64,000 nucleotides of DNA from Plazaster borealis (taxonomy: Eukaryota; Echinodermata; Asteroidea; Forcipulatida; Labidiasteridae): the NCBI GenBank assembly GCA_021014325.1, contig CM037472.1, positions 11,036,001 through 11,100,000 on the forward strand, given 5' to 3'. A model generated the notes under the pieces. The model searched no databases and was not told the DNA's origin. It saw only the letters and a program-made list of their open reading frames with translations. Positions 13,901 through 28,873 of the stretch are shown here, in pieces (the first letter of the stretch is position 1; each line of letters begins with the position of its first letter). The translations under genes and the position numbers were made by a program.

Positions 13901-16900
13901 GATTTTGATATAAACTTTGTGTCTCTAGCATGCTTAGTTCATGAGTTATTGTCAAACATAGCGCAGAATTTGTTTCAAGCCGTTTTTTTGGCAGGAATTC
14001 TCTTGCATGTGTTGATACGTAGCCCCAGTTGGTGGTGGTAGCAACCCTACTTCCTGGCCGCTCTCCCCGCCTACAAAATGGTCACAGAAACAAAACTAAT
14101 ACGAGGAGAGAGCCCTTGAGATGGGCTTTCCAATGGTATAAAACTTGTACAAATCCAGCATTATTTTGAGGGTGATTTGGCCGTCCTTATGTTGTATTTC
14201 TCTCTTTGACAGTTCTGTGTACAAAAATCCCATTGAACATGCTCTTGAGGAACATTCTGAGTATCCCCACTTGCTGGTCATTTCCGGTATGAAGACTGCA
14301 CAAAGTGGCCATAAAACGTTGATTTGTGGACTCAGGGATATGAGAGGCAGATTTTGATATAAACTTTGTGTCTCTAGCATGCTTAGTTCATGAGTTATTG
14401 TCAAACATAGCGCAGAATTTGTTTCAAGCCGTTTTTTGGCAGGAAATGTCTTGCATGTGTTGATACGTAGCCCCAGTTGGTGGTGGTAGCAACCCTACTT
14501 CCTGGCCGCTCTCCTCGGTTACAAAATAGTCACAGAAACAAAACTAATACGAGGAGAGAGCCCTTGAGATGGGCTTTCCAATGGTATAAAACTTGTACAA
14601 ATCCAGCATTATTTTGAGGGTGATTTGGCCGTCCTTATGTTGTATTTCTCTCTTTGACAGTTCTGTGTACAAAAATCCCATTGAACATGCTCTTGAGGAA
14701 CATTCTGAGTATCCCCACTTGCTGGTCATTTCCGGTATGAAGACTGCACAAAGTGGCCATAAAACGTTGATTTTTGGACTCAGGGATATGAGAGGCAGAT
14801 TTTGATATAAACTTTGTGTCTCTAGCATGCTTAGTTCATGAGTTATTGTCAAACATAGCGCAGAATTTGTTTCAAGCCGTTTTCAGCAGGAAATGTCTTG
14901 CATGTGTTGATACGTAGCCCCAGTTGGTGGTGGTAGCAACCCTACTTCCTGGCCGCTCTCCTCGCCTACAAAATGGTCACAGAAACAAAACTAATACGAG
15001 GAGAGAGCCCTTGAGATGGGCTTTCCAATGGTATAAAACTTGTACAAATCCAGCATTATTTTGAGGGTGATTTGGCCGTCCTTATGTTGTATTTCTCTCT
15101 TTGACAGTTCTGTGTACAAAAATCCCATTGAACATGCTCTTGAGGAACATTCTGAGTATCCCCACTTGCTGGTCATTTCCGGTATGAAGACTGCACAAAG
15201 TGGCCATAAAACGTTGATTTGTGGACTCAGGGATATGAGAGGCAGATTTTGATATAAACTTTGTGTCTCTAGCATGCTTAGTTCATGAGTTATTGTCAAA
15301 CATAGCGCAGAATTTGTTTCAAGCCGTTTTTTGGCAGGAATTCTCTTGCATGTGTTGATACGTAGCCCCAGTTGGTGGTGGTAGCAACCCTACTTCCTGG
15401 CCGCTCTCCTCGCCTACAAAATAGTCACAGAAACAAAACTAATACGAGGAGAGAGCCCTTGAGATGGGCTTTCCAATGGTATAAAATTTGTACAAATCCA
15501 GCATTATTTTGAGGGTGATTTGGCCGTCCTTATGTTGTACACCTCTCTTTGACAGTTCTATGTACAAAAATCCCATTGAACATGCTCTTGAGGAACATTC
15601 TGAGTATCCCCACTTGCTGGTCATTTCCGGTATGAAGACTGCACAAAGTGGCCATAAAACGTTGATTTGTGGACTCAGGGATATGAGAGGCAGATTTTGA
15701 TATAAACTTTGTGTCTCTAGCATGCTTAGTTCATGAGTTATTGTCAAACATAGCGCAGAATTTGTTTCAAGCCGTTTTCAGCAGGAAATGTCTTGCATGT
15801 GTTGATACGTAGCCCCAGTTGGTGGTGGTAGCAACCCTACTTCCTGGCCGCTCTCCTCGCCTACAAAATAGTCACAGAAACAAAACTAATACGAGGAGAG
15901 AGCCCTTGAGATGGGCTTTCCAATGGTATAAAACTTGTACAAATCCAGCATTATTTTGAGGGTGATTTGGCCGTCCTTATGTTGTATTTCTCTCTTTGAC
16001 AGTTCTGTGTACAAAAATCCCATTGAACATGCTCTTGAGGAACATTCTGAGTATCCCCACTTGCTGGTCATTTCCGGTATGAAGATTGCACAAAGTTGCC
16101 TTAAAACGTTGATTTTTGGACTCAGGGATATGAGAGGCAGATTTTGATATAAACTTTGTGTCTCTAGCATGCTTAGTTCATGAGTTATTGTCAAACATAG
16201 CGCAGAATTTGTTTCAAGCCGTTTTCAGCAGGAAATGTCTTGCATGTGTTGATACGTAGCCCCAGTTGGTGGTGGTAGCAACCCTACTTCCTGGCCGCTC
16301 TCCTCGCCTACAAAATAGTCACAGAAACAAAACTAATACGAGGAGAGAGCCCTTGAGATGGGCTTTCCAATGGTATAAAACTTGTACAAATCCAGCATTA
16401 TTTTGAGGGTGATTTGGCCGTCCTTATGTTGTATTTCTCTCTTTGACAGTTCTGTGTACAAAAATCCCATTGAACATGCTCTTGAGGAACATTCTGAGTA
16501 TCCCCACTTGCTGGTCATTTCCGGTATGAAGACTGCACAAAGTGGCCATAAAACGTTGATTTGTGGACTCAGGGATATGAGAGGCAGATTTTGATATAAA
16601 CTTTGTGTCTCTAGCATGCTTAGTTCATGAGTTATTGTCAAACATAGAGCAGAATTTGTTTCAAGCCGTTTTTTTTGGCAGGAATTCTCTTGCATGTGTT
16701 GATACGTAGCCCCAGTTGGTGGTGGTAGCAACCCTACTTCCTGGCCGCTCTCCTCGCCTACAAAATGGTCACAGAAACAAAACTAATACGAGGAGAGAGC
16801 CCTTTAAATGGGCTTTCCAATGGTATAAAATTTGTACAAATCCAGCATTATTTTGAGGGTGATTTGGCCGTCCTTATGTTGTACACCTCTCTTTGACAGT

Positions 16901-19900
16901 TCTATGTACAAAAATCCCATTGAACATGCTCTTGAGGAACATTCTGAGTATCCCCACTTGCTGGTCATTTCCGGTATGAAGACTGCACAAAGTGGCCATA
17001 AAACGTTGATTTGTGGACTCAGGGATATGAGAGGCAGATTTTGATATAAACTTTGTGTCTCTAGCATGCTTAGTTCATGAGTTATTGTCAAACATAGCGC
17101 AGAATTTGTTTCAAGCCGTTTTTTGGCAGGAATTCTCTTGCATGTGTTGATACGTAGCCCCAGTTGGTGGTGGTAGCAACCCTACTTCCTGGCCGCTCTC
17201 CTCGCCTACAAAATAGTCACAGAAACAAAACTAATACGAGGAGAGAGCCCTTGAGATGGGCTTTCCAATGGTATAAAATTTGTACAAATCCAGCATTATT
17301 TTGAGGGTGATTTGGCCGTCCTTATGTTGTACACCTCTCTTTGACAGTTCTATGTACAAAAATCCCATTGAACATGCTCTTGAGGAACATTCTGAGTATC
17401 CCCACTTGCTGGTCATTTCCGGTATGAAGACTGCACAAAGTGGCCATAAAACGTTGATTTGTGGACTCAGGGATATGAGAGGCAGATTTTGATATAAACT
17501 TTGTGTCTCTAGCATGCTTAGTTCATGAGTTATTGTCAAACATAGCGCAGAATTTGTTTCAAGCCGTTTTCAGCAGGAAATGTCTTGCATGTGTTGATAC
17601 GTAGCCCCAGTTGGTGGTGGTAGCAACCCTACTTCTTGGCCGCTCTACTCGCCTACAAAATGGTTACAGAAACAAAATTAGGACGACGAGAGAGCCCTTG
17701 AGATGGGCTTTCCAATGGTATAAAACTTGTACAAATCCAGCATTATTTTGAGGGTGATTTGGCCGTCCTTATGTTGTATTTCTCTCTTTGACAGTTCTGT
17801 GTACAAAAATCCCATTGAACATGCTCTTGAGGAACATTCTGAGTATCCCCACTTGCTGGTCATTTCCGGTATGAAGATTGCACAAAATTGCCTTAAAACG
17901 TTGATTTTTGGACTCAGGGATATGAGAGGCAGATTTTGATACAAACTTTGTGTCTCTAGCATGCTTAGTTCATGAGTTATTGTCAAACATAGCGCAGAAT
18001 TTGTTTCAAGCAGTTTTTTTGGCAGGAATTCTCTTGCATGTGTTGATACGTAGCCCCAGTTGGTGGTGGTAGCAACCCTACTTCCTGGCCGCTCTCCTCG
18101 CCTACAAAATAGTCACAGAAACAAAACTAATACGAGGAGAGAGCCCTTGAGATGGGCTTTCCAATGGTATAAAATTTGTACAAATCCAGCATTATTTTGA
18201 GGGTGATTTGGCCGTCCTTATGTTTTACACCTCTCTTTGACAGTTCTATGTACAAAAATCCCATTGAACATGCTCTTGAGGAACATTCTGAGTATCCCCA
18301 CTTGCTGGTCATTTCCGGTATGAAGACTGCACAAAGTGGCCATAAAACGTTGATTTGTGGACTCAGGGATATGAGAGGCAGATTTTGATATAAACTTTGT
18401 GTCTCTAGCATGCTTAGTTCATGAGTTATTGTCAAACATAGCGCAGAATTTGTTTCAAGCCGTTTTTTGGCAGGAAATGTCTTGCATGTGTTGATACGTA
18501 GCCCCAGTTGGTGGTGGTAGCAACCCTACTTCCTGGCCGCTCTCCTCGGTTACAAAATAGTCACAGAAACAAAACTAATACGAGGAGAGAGCCCTTGAGA
18601 TGGGCTTTCCAATGGTATAAAACTTGTACAAATCCAGCATTATTTTGAGGGTGATTTGGCCGTCCTTATGTTGTATTTCTCTCTTTGACAGTTCTGTGTA
18701 CAAAAATCCCATTGAACATGCTCTTGAGGAACATTCTGAGTATCCCCACTTGCTGGTCATTTCCGGTATGAAGACTGCACAAAGTGGCCATAAAACGTTG
18801 ATTTGTGGACTCAGGGATATGAGAGGCAGATTTTGATATAAACTTTGTGTCTCTAGCATGCTTAGTTCATGAGTTATTGTCAAACATAGCGCAGAATTTG
18901 TTTCAAGCCGTTTTCAGCAGGAAATGTCTTGCATGTGTTGATACGTAGCCCCAGTTGGTGGTGGTAGCAACCCTACTTCCTGGCCGCTCTCCTCGCCTAC
19001 AAAATCGTCACAGAAACACAACTAATACGAGGAGAGAGCCCTTGAGATGGGCTTTCCAATGGTATAAAACTTGTACAAATCTAGCGTTATTCTGAGGGTG
19101 ATTTGGCCGTCCTTATGTTGTATTTCTCTCTTTGCCAATTCTGTGTACAAAAATCCCATTGAACATGCTCTTGAGGAACATTCTGAGTATCCCCACTTGC
19201 TGGTCATTTCCGGTATGAAGACTGCATCAAGTTGCCTTAAAACGTTGATTTTTGGACTCAGGGATATGAGAGGCAGATTTTGATATAAACTTTGTGTCTC
19301 TAGCATGCTTAGTTCATGAGTTATTGTCAAACATAGCGCAGAATTTGTTTCAAGCCGTTTTTTTGGCAGGAATTCTCTTGCATGTGTTGATACGTAGCCC
19401 CAGTTGGTGGTGGTAGCAACCCTACTTCCTGGCCGCTCTCCTCGCCTACAAAATAGTCACAGAAACAAAACTAATACGAGGAGAGAGCCCTTGAGATGGG
19501 CTTTCCAATGGTATAAAACTTGTACAAATCCAGCATTATTTTGAGGGTGATTTGGCCGTCCTTATGTTGTATTTCTCTCTTTGACAGTTCTGTGTACAAA
19601 AATCCCATTGAACATGCTCTTGAGGAACATTCTGAGTATCCCCACTTGCTGGTCATTTCCGGTATGAAGATTGCACAAAGTGGCCATAAAACGTTGATTT
19701 TGGACTCAGGGATATGAGAGGCAGATTTTGATATAAACTTTGTGTCTCTAGCATGCTTAGTTCATGAGTTATTGTCAAACATAGCGCAGAATTTGTTTCA
19801 AGCCGTTTTTGGCAGGAATTCTCTTGCATGTGTTGATACGTAGCCCCAGTTGGTGGTGGTAGCAACCCTACTTCCTGGCCGCTCTCCTCGCCTACAAAAT

Positions 19901-22900
19901 AGTCACAGAAACAAAACTAATACGAGGAGAGAGCCCTTGAGATGGGCTTTCCAATGGTATAAAATTTGTACAAATCCAGCATTATTTTGAGGGTGATTTG
20001 GCCGTCCTTATGTTGTACACCTCTCTTTGACAGTTCTATGTACAAAAATCCCATTGAACATGCTCTTGAGGAACATTCTGAGTATCCCCACTTGCTGGTC
20101 ATTTCCGGTATGAAGACTGCACAAAGTGGCCATAAAACGTTGATTTGTGGACTCAGGGATATGAGAGGCAGATTTTGATATAAACTTTGTGTCTCTAGCA
20201 TGCTTAGTTCATGAGTTATTGTCAAACATAGCGCAGAATTTGTTTCAAGCCGTTTTTTGGCAGGAAATGTCTTGCATGTGTTGATACGTAGCCCCAGTTG
20301 GTGGTGGTAGCAACCCTACTTCCTGGCCGCTCTCCTCGGTTACAAAATAGTCACAGAAACAAAACTAATACGAGGAGAGAGCCCTTGAGATGGGCTTTCC
20401 AATGGTATAAAACTTGTACAAATCCAGCATTATTTTGAGGGTGATTTGGCCGTCCTTATGTTGTATTTCTCTCTTTGACAGTTCTGTGTACAAAAATCCC
20501 ATTGAACATGCTCTTGAGGAACATTCTGAGTATCCCCACTTGCTGGTCATTTCCGGTATGAAGATTGCACAAAGTTGCCTTAAAACGTTGATTTTTGGAC
20601 TCAGGGATATGAGAGGCAGATTTTGATATAAACTTTGTGTCTCTAGCATGCTTAGTTCATGAGTTATTGTCAAACATAGCGCAGAATTTGTTTCAAGCCG
20701 TTTTTTTGGCAGGAATTCTCTTGCATGTGTTGATACGTAGCCCCAGTTGGTGGTGGTAGCAACCCTACTTCCTGGCCGCTCTCCTCGCCTACAAAATAGT
20801 CACAGAAACAAAACTAATACGAGGAGAGAGCCCTTGAGATGGGCTTTCCAATGGTATAAAACTTGTACAAATCCAGCATTATTTTGAGGGTGATTTGGCC
20901 GTCCTTATGTTGTATTTCTCTCTTTGACAGTTCTGTGTACAAAAATCCCATTGAACATGCTCTTGAGGAACATTCTGAGTATCCCCACTTGCTGGTCATT
21001 TCCAATATGAAGATTGCACAAAGTGGCCATAAAACGTTGATTTTTGGACTCAGGGATATGAGAGGCAGATTTTGATATAAACTTTGTGTCTCTAGCATGC
21101 TTAGTTCATGAGTTATTGTCAAACATAGCGCAGAATTTGTTTCAAGCCGTTTTTTGGCAGGAATTCTCTTGCATGTGTTGATACGTAGCCCCAGTTGGTG
21201 GTGGTAGCAACCCTACTTCCTGGCCGCTCTCCTCGCCTACAAAATAGTCACAGAAACAAAACTAATACGAGGAGAGAGCCCTTGAGATGGGCTTTCCAAT
21301 GGTATAAAACTTGTACAAATCCAGCATTATTTTGAGGGTGATTTGGCCGTCCTTATGTTGTACACCTCTCTTTGACAGTTCTATGTACAAAAATCCCATT
21401 GAACATGCTCTTGAGGAACATTCTGAGTATCCCCACTTGCTGGTCATTTCCGGTATGAAGACTGCACAAAGTGGCCATAAAACGTTGATTTGTGGACTCA
21501 GGGATATGAGAGGCAGATTTTGATATAAACTTTGTGTCTCTAGCATGCTTAGTTCATGAGTTATTGTCAAACATAGCGCAGAATTTGTTTCAAGCCGTTT
21601 TTGGGCAGGAAATGTCTTGCATGTGTTGATACGTAGCCCCAGTTGGTGGTGGTAGCAACCCTACTTCCTGGCCGCTCTACTCGCCTACAAAATGGTTACA
21701 GAAACAAAATTAGGACGACGAGAGAGCCCTTGAGATGGGCTTTCCAATGGTATAAAACTTGTACAAATCCAGCATTATTTTGAGGGTGATTTGGCCGTCC
21801 TTATGTTGTATTTCTCTCTTTGACAGTTCTGTGTACAAAAATCCCATTGAACATGCTCTTGAGGAACATTCTGAGTATCCCCACTTGCTGGTCATTTCCG
21901 GTATGAAGACTGCACCAAGTGGCTTTAAAACGTTGATTTTTGGACTCAGGGATATGAAAGGCAGATTTTGATATAAACTTTGTGTCTCTAGCATGCTTAG
22001 TTCATGAGTTATTGTCAAACATAGCGCAGAATTTGTTTCAAGCCGTTTTTTGGCAGGAATTCTCTTGCATGTGTTGATACGTAGCCCCAGTTGGTGGTGG
22101 TAGCAACCCTACTTCCTGGCCGCTCTCCTCGCCTACAAAATAGTCACAGAAACAAAACTAATACGAGGAGAGAGCCCTTGAGATGGGCTTTCCAATGGTA
22201 TAAAATTTGTACAAATCCAGCATTATTTTGAGGGTGATTTGGCCGTCCTTATGTTGTACACCTCTCTTTGACAGTTCTATGTACAAAAATCCCATTGAAC
22301 ATGCTCTTGAGGAACATTCTGAGTATCCCCACTTGCTGGTCATTTCCGGTATGAAGACTGCACAAAGTGGCCATAAAACGTTGATTTGTGGACTCAGGGA
22401 TATGAGAGGCAGATTTTGATATAAACTTTGTGTCTCTAGCATGCTTAGTTCATGAGTTATTGTCAAACATAGCGCAGAATTTGTTTCAAGCCGTTTTCAG
22501 CAGGAAATGTCTTGCATGTGTTGATACGTAGCCCCAGTTGGTGGTGGTAGCAACCCTACTTCCTGGCCACTCTCCTCGCCTACAAAATCGTCACAGAAAC
22601 ACAACTAATACGAGGAGAGAGCCCTTGAGATGGGCTTTCCAATGGTATAAAACTTGTACAAATCCAGCGTTATTCTGAGGGTGATTTGGCCGTCCTTATG
22701 TTGTATTTCTCTCTTTGACAGTTCTGTGTACAAAAATCCCATTGAACATGCTCTTGAGGAACATTCTGAGTATCCCCACTTGCTGGTCATTTCCGGTATG
22801 AAGACTGCACAAAGTGGCCATAAAACGTTGATTTGTGGACTCAGGGATATGAGAGGCAGATTTTGATATAAACTTTGTGTCTCTAGCATGCTTAGTTCAT

Positions 22901-25900
22901 GAGTTATTGTCAAACATAGCGCAGAATTTGTTTCAAGCCGTTTTCAGCAGGAAATGTCTTGCATGTGTTGATACGTAGCCCCAGTTGGTGGTGGTAGCAA
23001 CCCTACTTCCTGGCCGCTCTACTCGCCTACAAAATAGTCACAGAAACAAAACTAATACGAGGAGAGAGCCCTTGAGATGGGCTTTCCAATGGTATAAAAC
23101 TTGTACAAATCCAGCATTATTTTGAGGGTGATTTGGCCGTCCTTATGTTGTATTTCTCTCTTTGACAGTTCTGTGTACAAAAATCCCATTGAACATGCTC
23201 TTGAGGAACATTCTGAGTATCCCCACTTGCTGGTCATTTCCAATATGAAGATTGCACAAAGTGGCCATAAAAGGTTGATTTTTGGACTCAGAGATATGAG
23301 AGGCAGATTTTGATATAAACTTTGTGTCTCTAGCATGCTTAGTTCATGAGTTATTGTCAAACATAGCGCAGAATTTGTTTCAAGCCGTTTTTGGCAGGAA
23401 TTATCTTGCATGTGTTGATACGTAGCCCCAGTTGGTGGTGGTAGCAACCCTACTTCCTGGCCGCTCTCCCCGCCTACAAAATGGTCACAGAAACAAAACT
23501 AATACGAGGAGAGAGCCCTTGAGATGGGCTTTCCAATGGTATAAAACTTGTACAAATCCAGCATTATTTTGAGGGTGATTTGGCCGTCCTTATATTGTAC
23601 ACCTCTCTTTGACAGTTCTATGTACAAAAATCCCATTGAACATGCTCTTGAGGAACATTCTGAGTATCCCCACTTGCTGGTCATTTCCGGTATGAAGACT
23701 GCACAAAGTGGCCATAAAACGTTGATTTGTGGACTCAGGGATATGAGAGGCAGATTTTGATATAAACTTTGTGTCTCTAGCATGCTTAGTTCATGAGTTA
23801 TTGTCAAACATAGCGCAGAATTTGTTTCAAGCCGTTTTTTGGCAGGAAATGTCTTGCATGTGTTGATACGTAGCCCCAGTTGGTGGTGGTAGCAACCCTA
23901 CTTCTTGGCCGCTCTACTCGCCTACAAAATGGTTACAGAAACAAAATTAGGACGACGAGAGAGCCCTTGAGATGGGCTTTCCAATGGTATAAAACTTGTA
24001 CAAATCCAGCATTATTTTGAGGGTGATTTGGCCGTCCTTATGTTGTATTTCTCTCTTTGACAGTTCTGTGTACAAAAATCCCATTGAACATGCTCTTGAG
24101 GAACATTCTGAGTATCCCCACTTGCTGGTCATTTCCGGTATGAAGACTGCACAAAATTGCCTTAAAACGTTGAATTTTGGACTCAGGGATATGAGAGGCA
24201 GATTTTGATATAAACTTTGTGTCTCTAGCAAGCTTAGTTCATGAGTTATTGTCAAACATAGCGCAGAATTTGTTTCAAGCCGTTTTTTTGGCAGGAATTC
24301 TCTTGCATGTGTTGATACGTAGCCCCAGTTGGTGGTGGTAGCAACCCTACTTCCTGGCCGCTCTCCTCGCCTACAAAATAGTCACAGAAACAAAACTAAT
24401 ACGAGGAGAGAGCCCTTGAGATGGGCTTTCCAATGGTATAAAATTTGTACAAATCCAGCATTATTTTGAGGGTGATTTGGCCGTCCTTATGTTGTATTTC
24501 TCTCTTTGACAGTTCTATGTACAAAAATCCCATTGAACATGCTCTTGAGGAACATTCTGAGTATCCCCACTTGCTGGTCATTTCCGGTATGAAGACTGCA
24601 CAAAGTGGCCATAAAACGTTGATTTGTGGACTCAGGGATATGAGAGGCAGATTTTGATATAAACTTTGTGTCTCTAGCATGCTTAGTTCATGAGTTATTG
24701 TCAAACATAGCGCAGAATTTGTTTCAAGCCGTTTTTTGGCAGGAAATGTCTTGCATGTGTTGATACGTAGCCCCAGTTGGTGGTGGTAGCAACCCTACTT
24801 CCTGGCCGCTCTCCTCGCCTACAAAATGGTCACAGAAACAAAACTAATACGAGGAGAGAGCCCTTGAGATGGGCTTTCCAATGGTATAAAACTTGTACAA
24901 ATCCAGCATTATTTTGAGGGTGATTTGGCCGTCCTTATGTTGTATTTCTCTCTTTGACAGTTCTGTGTACAAAAATCCCATTGAACATGCTCTTGAGGAA
25001 CATTCTGAGTATCCCCACTTGCTGGTCATTTCCGGTATGAAGACTGCACAAAGTGGCCATAAAACGTTGATTTGTGGACTCAGGGATATGAGAGGCAGAT
25101 TTTGATATAAACTTTGTGTCTCTAGCATGCTTAGTTCATGAGTTATTGTCAAACATAGCGCAGAATTTGTTTCAAGCCGTTTTTCGGCAGGAAATGTCTT
25201 GCATGTGTTGATAGTAGCCCCAGTTGGTGGTGGTAGCAACCCTACTTCCTGGCCGCTCTACTCGCCTACAAAATAGTCACAGAAACAAAACTAATACGAG
25301 GAGAGAGCCCTTGAGATGGGCTTTCCAATGGTATAAAACTTGTACAAATCCAGCATTATTTTGAGGGTGATTTGGCCGTCCTTATGTTGTATTTCTCTCT
25401 TTGACAGTTCTGTGTACAAAAATCCCATTGAACATGCTCTTGAGGAACATTCTGAGTATCCCCACTTGCTGGTCATTTCCGGTATGAAGACTGCATCAAG
25501 TTGCCTTAAAACGTTGATTTTTGGACTCAGGGATATGAGAGGCAGATTTTGATATAAACTTTGTGTCTCTAGCATGCTTAGTTCATGAGTTATTGTCAAA
25601 CATAGCGCAGAATTTGTTTCAAGCCGTTTTCAGCAGGAAATGTCTTGCATGTGTTGATACGTAGCCCCAGTTGGTGGTGGTAGCAACCCTACTTCCTGGC
25701 CGCTCTCCTCGCCTACAAAATAGTCACAGAAACAAAACTAATACGAGGAGAGAGCCCTTGAGATGGGCTTTCCAATGGTATAAAACTTGTACAAATCCAG
25801 CATTATTTTGAGGGTGATTTGGCCGTCCTTATGTTGTATTTCTCTCTTTGACAGTTCTGTGTACAAAAATCCCATTGAACATGCTCTTGAGGAACATTCT

Positions 25901-28873
25901 GAGTATCCCCACTTGCTGGTCATTTCCGGTATGAAGACTGCACAAAGTGGCCATAAAACGTTGATTTGTGGACTCAGGGATATGAGAGGCAGATTTTGAT
26001 ATAAACTTTGTGTCTCTAGCATGCTTAGTTCATGAGTTATTGTCAAACATAGCGCAGAATTTGTTTCAAGCCGTTTTTTGGCAGGAAATGTCTTGCATGT
26101 GTTGATACGTAGCCCCAGTTGGTGGTGGTAGCAACCCTACTTCCTGGCCGCTCTCCTCGCCTACAAAATAGTCACAGAAACAAAACTAATACGAGGAGAG
26201 AGCCCTTGAGATGGGCTTTCCAATGGTATAAAATTTGTACAAATCCAGCATTATTTTGAGGGTGATTTGGCCGTCCTTATGTTGTACACCTCTCTTTGAC
26301 AGTTCTATGTACAAAAATCCCATTGAACATGCTCTTGAGGAACATTCTGAGTATCCCCACTTGCTGGTCATTTCCGGTATGAAGACTGCACAAAGTGGCC
26401 ATAAAACGTTGATTTGTGGACTCAGGGATATGAGAGGCAGATTTTGATATAAACTTTGTGTCTCTAGCATGCTTAGTTCATGAGTTATTGTCAAACATAG
26501 CGCAGAATTTGTTTCAAGCCGTTTTTTGGCAGGAAATGTCTTGCATGTGTTGATACGTAGCCCCAGTTGGTGGTGGTAGCAACCCTACTTCCTGGCCGCT
26601 CTCCTCGGTTACAAAATAGTCACAGAAACAAAACTAATACGAGGAGAGAGCCCTTGAGATGGGCTTTCCAATGGTATAAAACTTGTACAAATCCAGCATT
26701 ATTTTGAGGGTGATTTGGCCGTCCTTATGTTGTATTTCTCTCTTTGACAGTTCTGTGTACAAAAATCCCATTGAACATGCTCTTGAGGAACATTCTGAGT
26801 ATCCCCACTTGCTGGTCATTTCCGGTATGAAGACTGCACAAAGTGGCCATAAAACGTTGATTTTTGGACTCAGGGATATGAGAGGCAGATTTTGATATAA
26901 ACTTTGTGTCTCTAGCATGCTTAGTTCATGAGTTATTGTCAAACATAGCGCAGAATTTGTTTCAAGCCGTTTTCAGCAGGAAATGTCTTGCATGTGTTGA
27001 TACGTAGCCCCAGTTGGTGGTGGTAGCAACCCTACTTCCTGGCCGCTCTCCTCGCCTACAAAATGGTCACAGAAACAAAATTAATACGAGGAGAGAGCCC
27101 TTGAGATGGGCTTTCCAATGGTATAAAACTTGTACAAATCCAGCATTATTTTGAGGGTGATTTGGCCGTCCTTATGTTGTATTTCTCTCTTTGACAGTTC
27201 TGTGTACAAAAATCCCATTGAACATGCTCTTGAGGAACATTCTGAGTATCCCCACTTGCTGGTCATTTCCGGTATGAAGACTGCACAAAGTGGCCATAAA
27301 ACGTTGATTTGTGGACTCAGGGATATGAGAGGCAGATTTTGATATAAACTTTGTGTCTCTAGCATGCTTAGTTCATGAGTTATTGTCAAACATAGCGCAG
27401 AATTTGTTTCAAGCCGTTTTTTGGCAGGAAATGTCTTGCATGTGTTGATACGTAGCCCCAGTTGGTGGTGGTAGCAACCCTACTTCCTGGCCGCTCTCCT
27501 CGCCTACAAAATAGTCACAGAAACAAAACTAATACGAGGAGAGAGCCCTTGAGATGGGCTTTCCAATGGTATAAAACTTGTACAAATCCAGCATTATTTT
27601 GAGGGTGATTTGGCCGTCCTTATGTTGTATTTCTCTCTTTGACAGTTCTGTGTACAAAAATCCCATTGAACATGCTCTTGAGGAACATTCTGAGTATCCC
27701 CACTTGCTGGTCATTTCCAATATGAAGATTGCACAAAGTGGCCATAAAACGTTGATTTTTGGACTCAGGGATATGAGAGGCAGATTTTGATATAAACTTT
27801 GTGTCTCTAGCATGCTTAGTTCATGAGTTATTGTCAAACATAGCGCAGAATTTGTTTCAAGCCGTTTTTTTGGCAGGAATTCTCTTGCATGTGTTGATAC
27901 GTAGCCCCAGTTGGTGGTGGTAGCAACCCTACTTCCTGGCCGCTCTCCCCGCCTACAAAATGGTCACAGAAACAAAACTAATACGAGGAGAGAGCCCTTG
28001 AGATGGGCTTTCCAATGGTATAAAATTTGTACAAATCCAGCATTATTTTGAGGGTGATTTGGCCGTCCTTATATTGTACACCTCTCTTTGACAGTTCTAT
28101 GTACAAAAATCCCATTGAACATGCTCTTGAGGAACATTCTGAGTATCCCCACTTGCTGGTCATTTCCGGTATGAAGACTGCACAAAGTGGCCATAAAACG
28201 TTGATTTGTGGACTCAGGGATATGAGAGGCAGATTTTGATATAAACTTTGTGTCTCTAGCATGCTTAGTTCATGAGTTATTGTCAAACATAGCGCAGAAT
28301 TTGTTTCAAGCCGTTTTTTGGCAGGAATTCTCTTGCATGTGTTGATACGTAGCCCCAGTTGGTGGTGGTAGCAACCCTACTTCCTGGCCGCTCTCCTCGC
28401 CTACAAAATAGTCACAGAAACAAAACTAATACGAGGAGAGAGCCCTTGAGATGGGCTTTCCAATGGTATAAAATTTGTACAAATCCAGCATTATTTTGAG
28501 GGTGATTTGGCCGTCCTTATGTTGTATTTCTCTCTTTGACAGTTCTGTGTACAAAAATCCCATTGAACATGCTCTTGAGGAACATTCTGAGTATCCCCAC
28601 TTGCTGGTCATTTCCGGTATGAAGACTGCACAAAGTGGCCATAAAACGTTGATTTGTGGACTCAGGGATATGAGAGGCAGATTTTGATATAAACTTTGTG
28701 TCTCTAGCATGCTTAGTTCATGAGTTATTGTCAAACATAGCGCAGAATTTGTTTCAAGCCGTTTTTTGGCAGGAAATGTCTTGCATGTGTTGATACGTAG
28801 CCCCAGTTGGTGGTGGTAGCAACCCTACTTCTTGGCCGCTCTACTCGCCTACAAAATGGTTACAGAAACAAAA

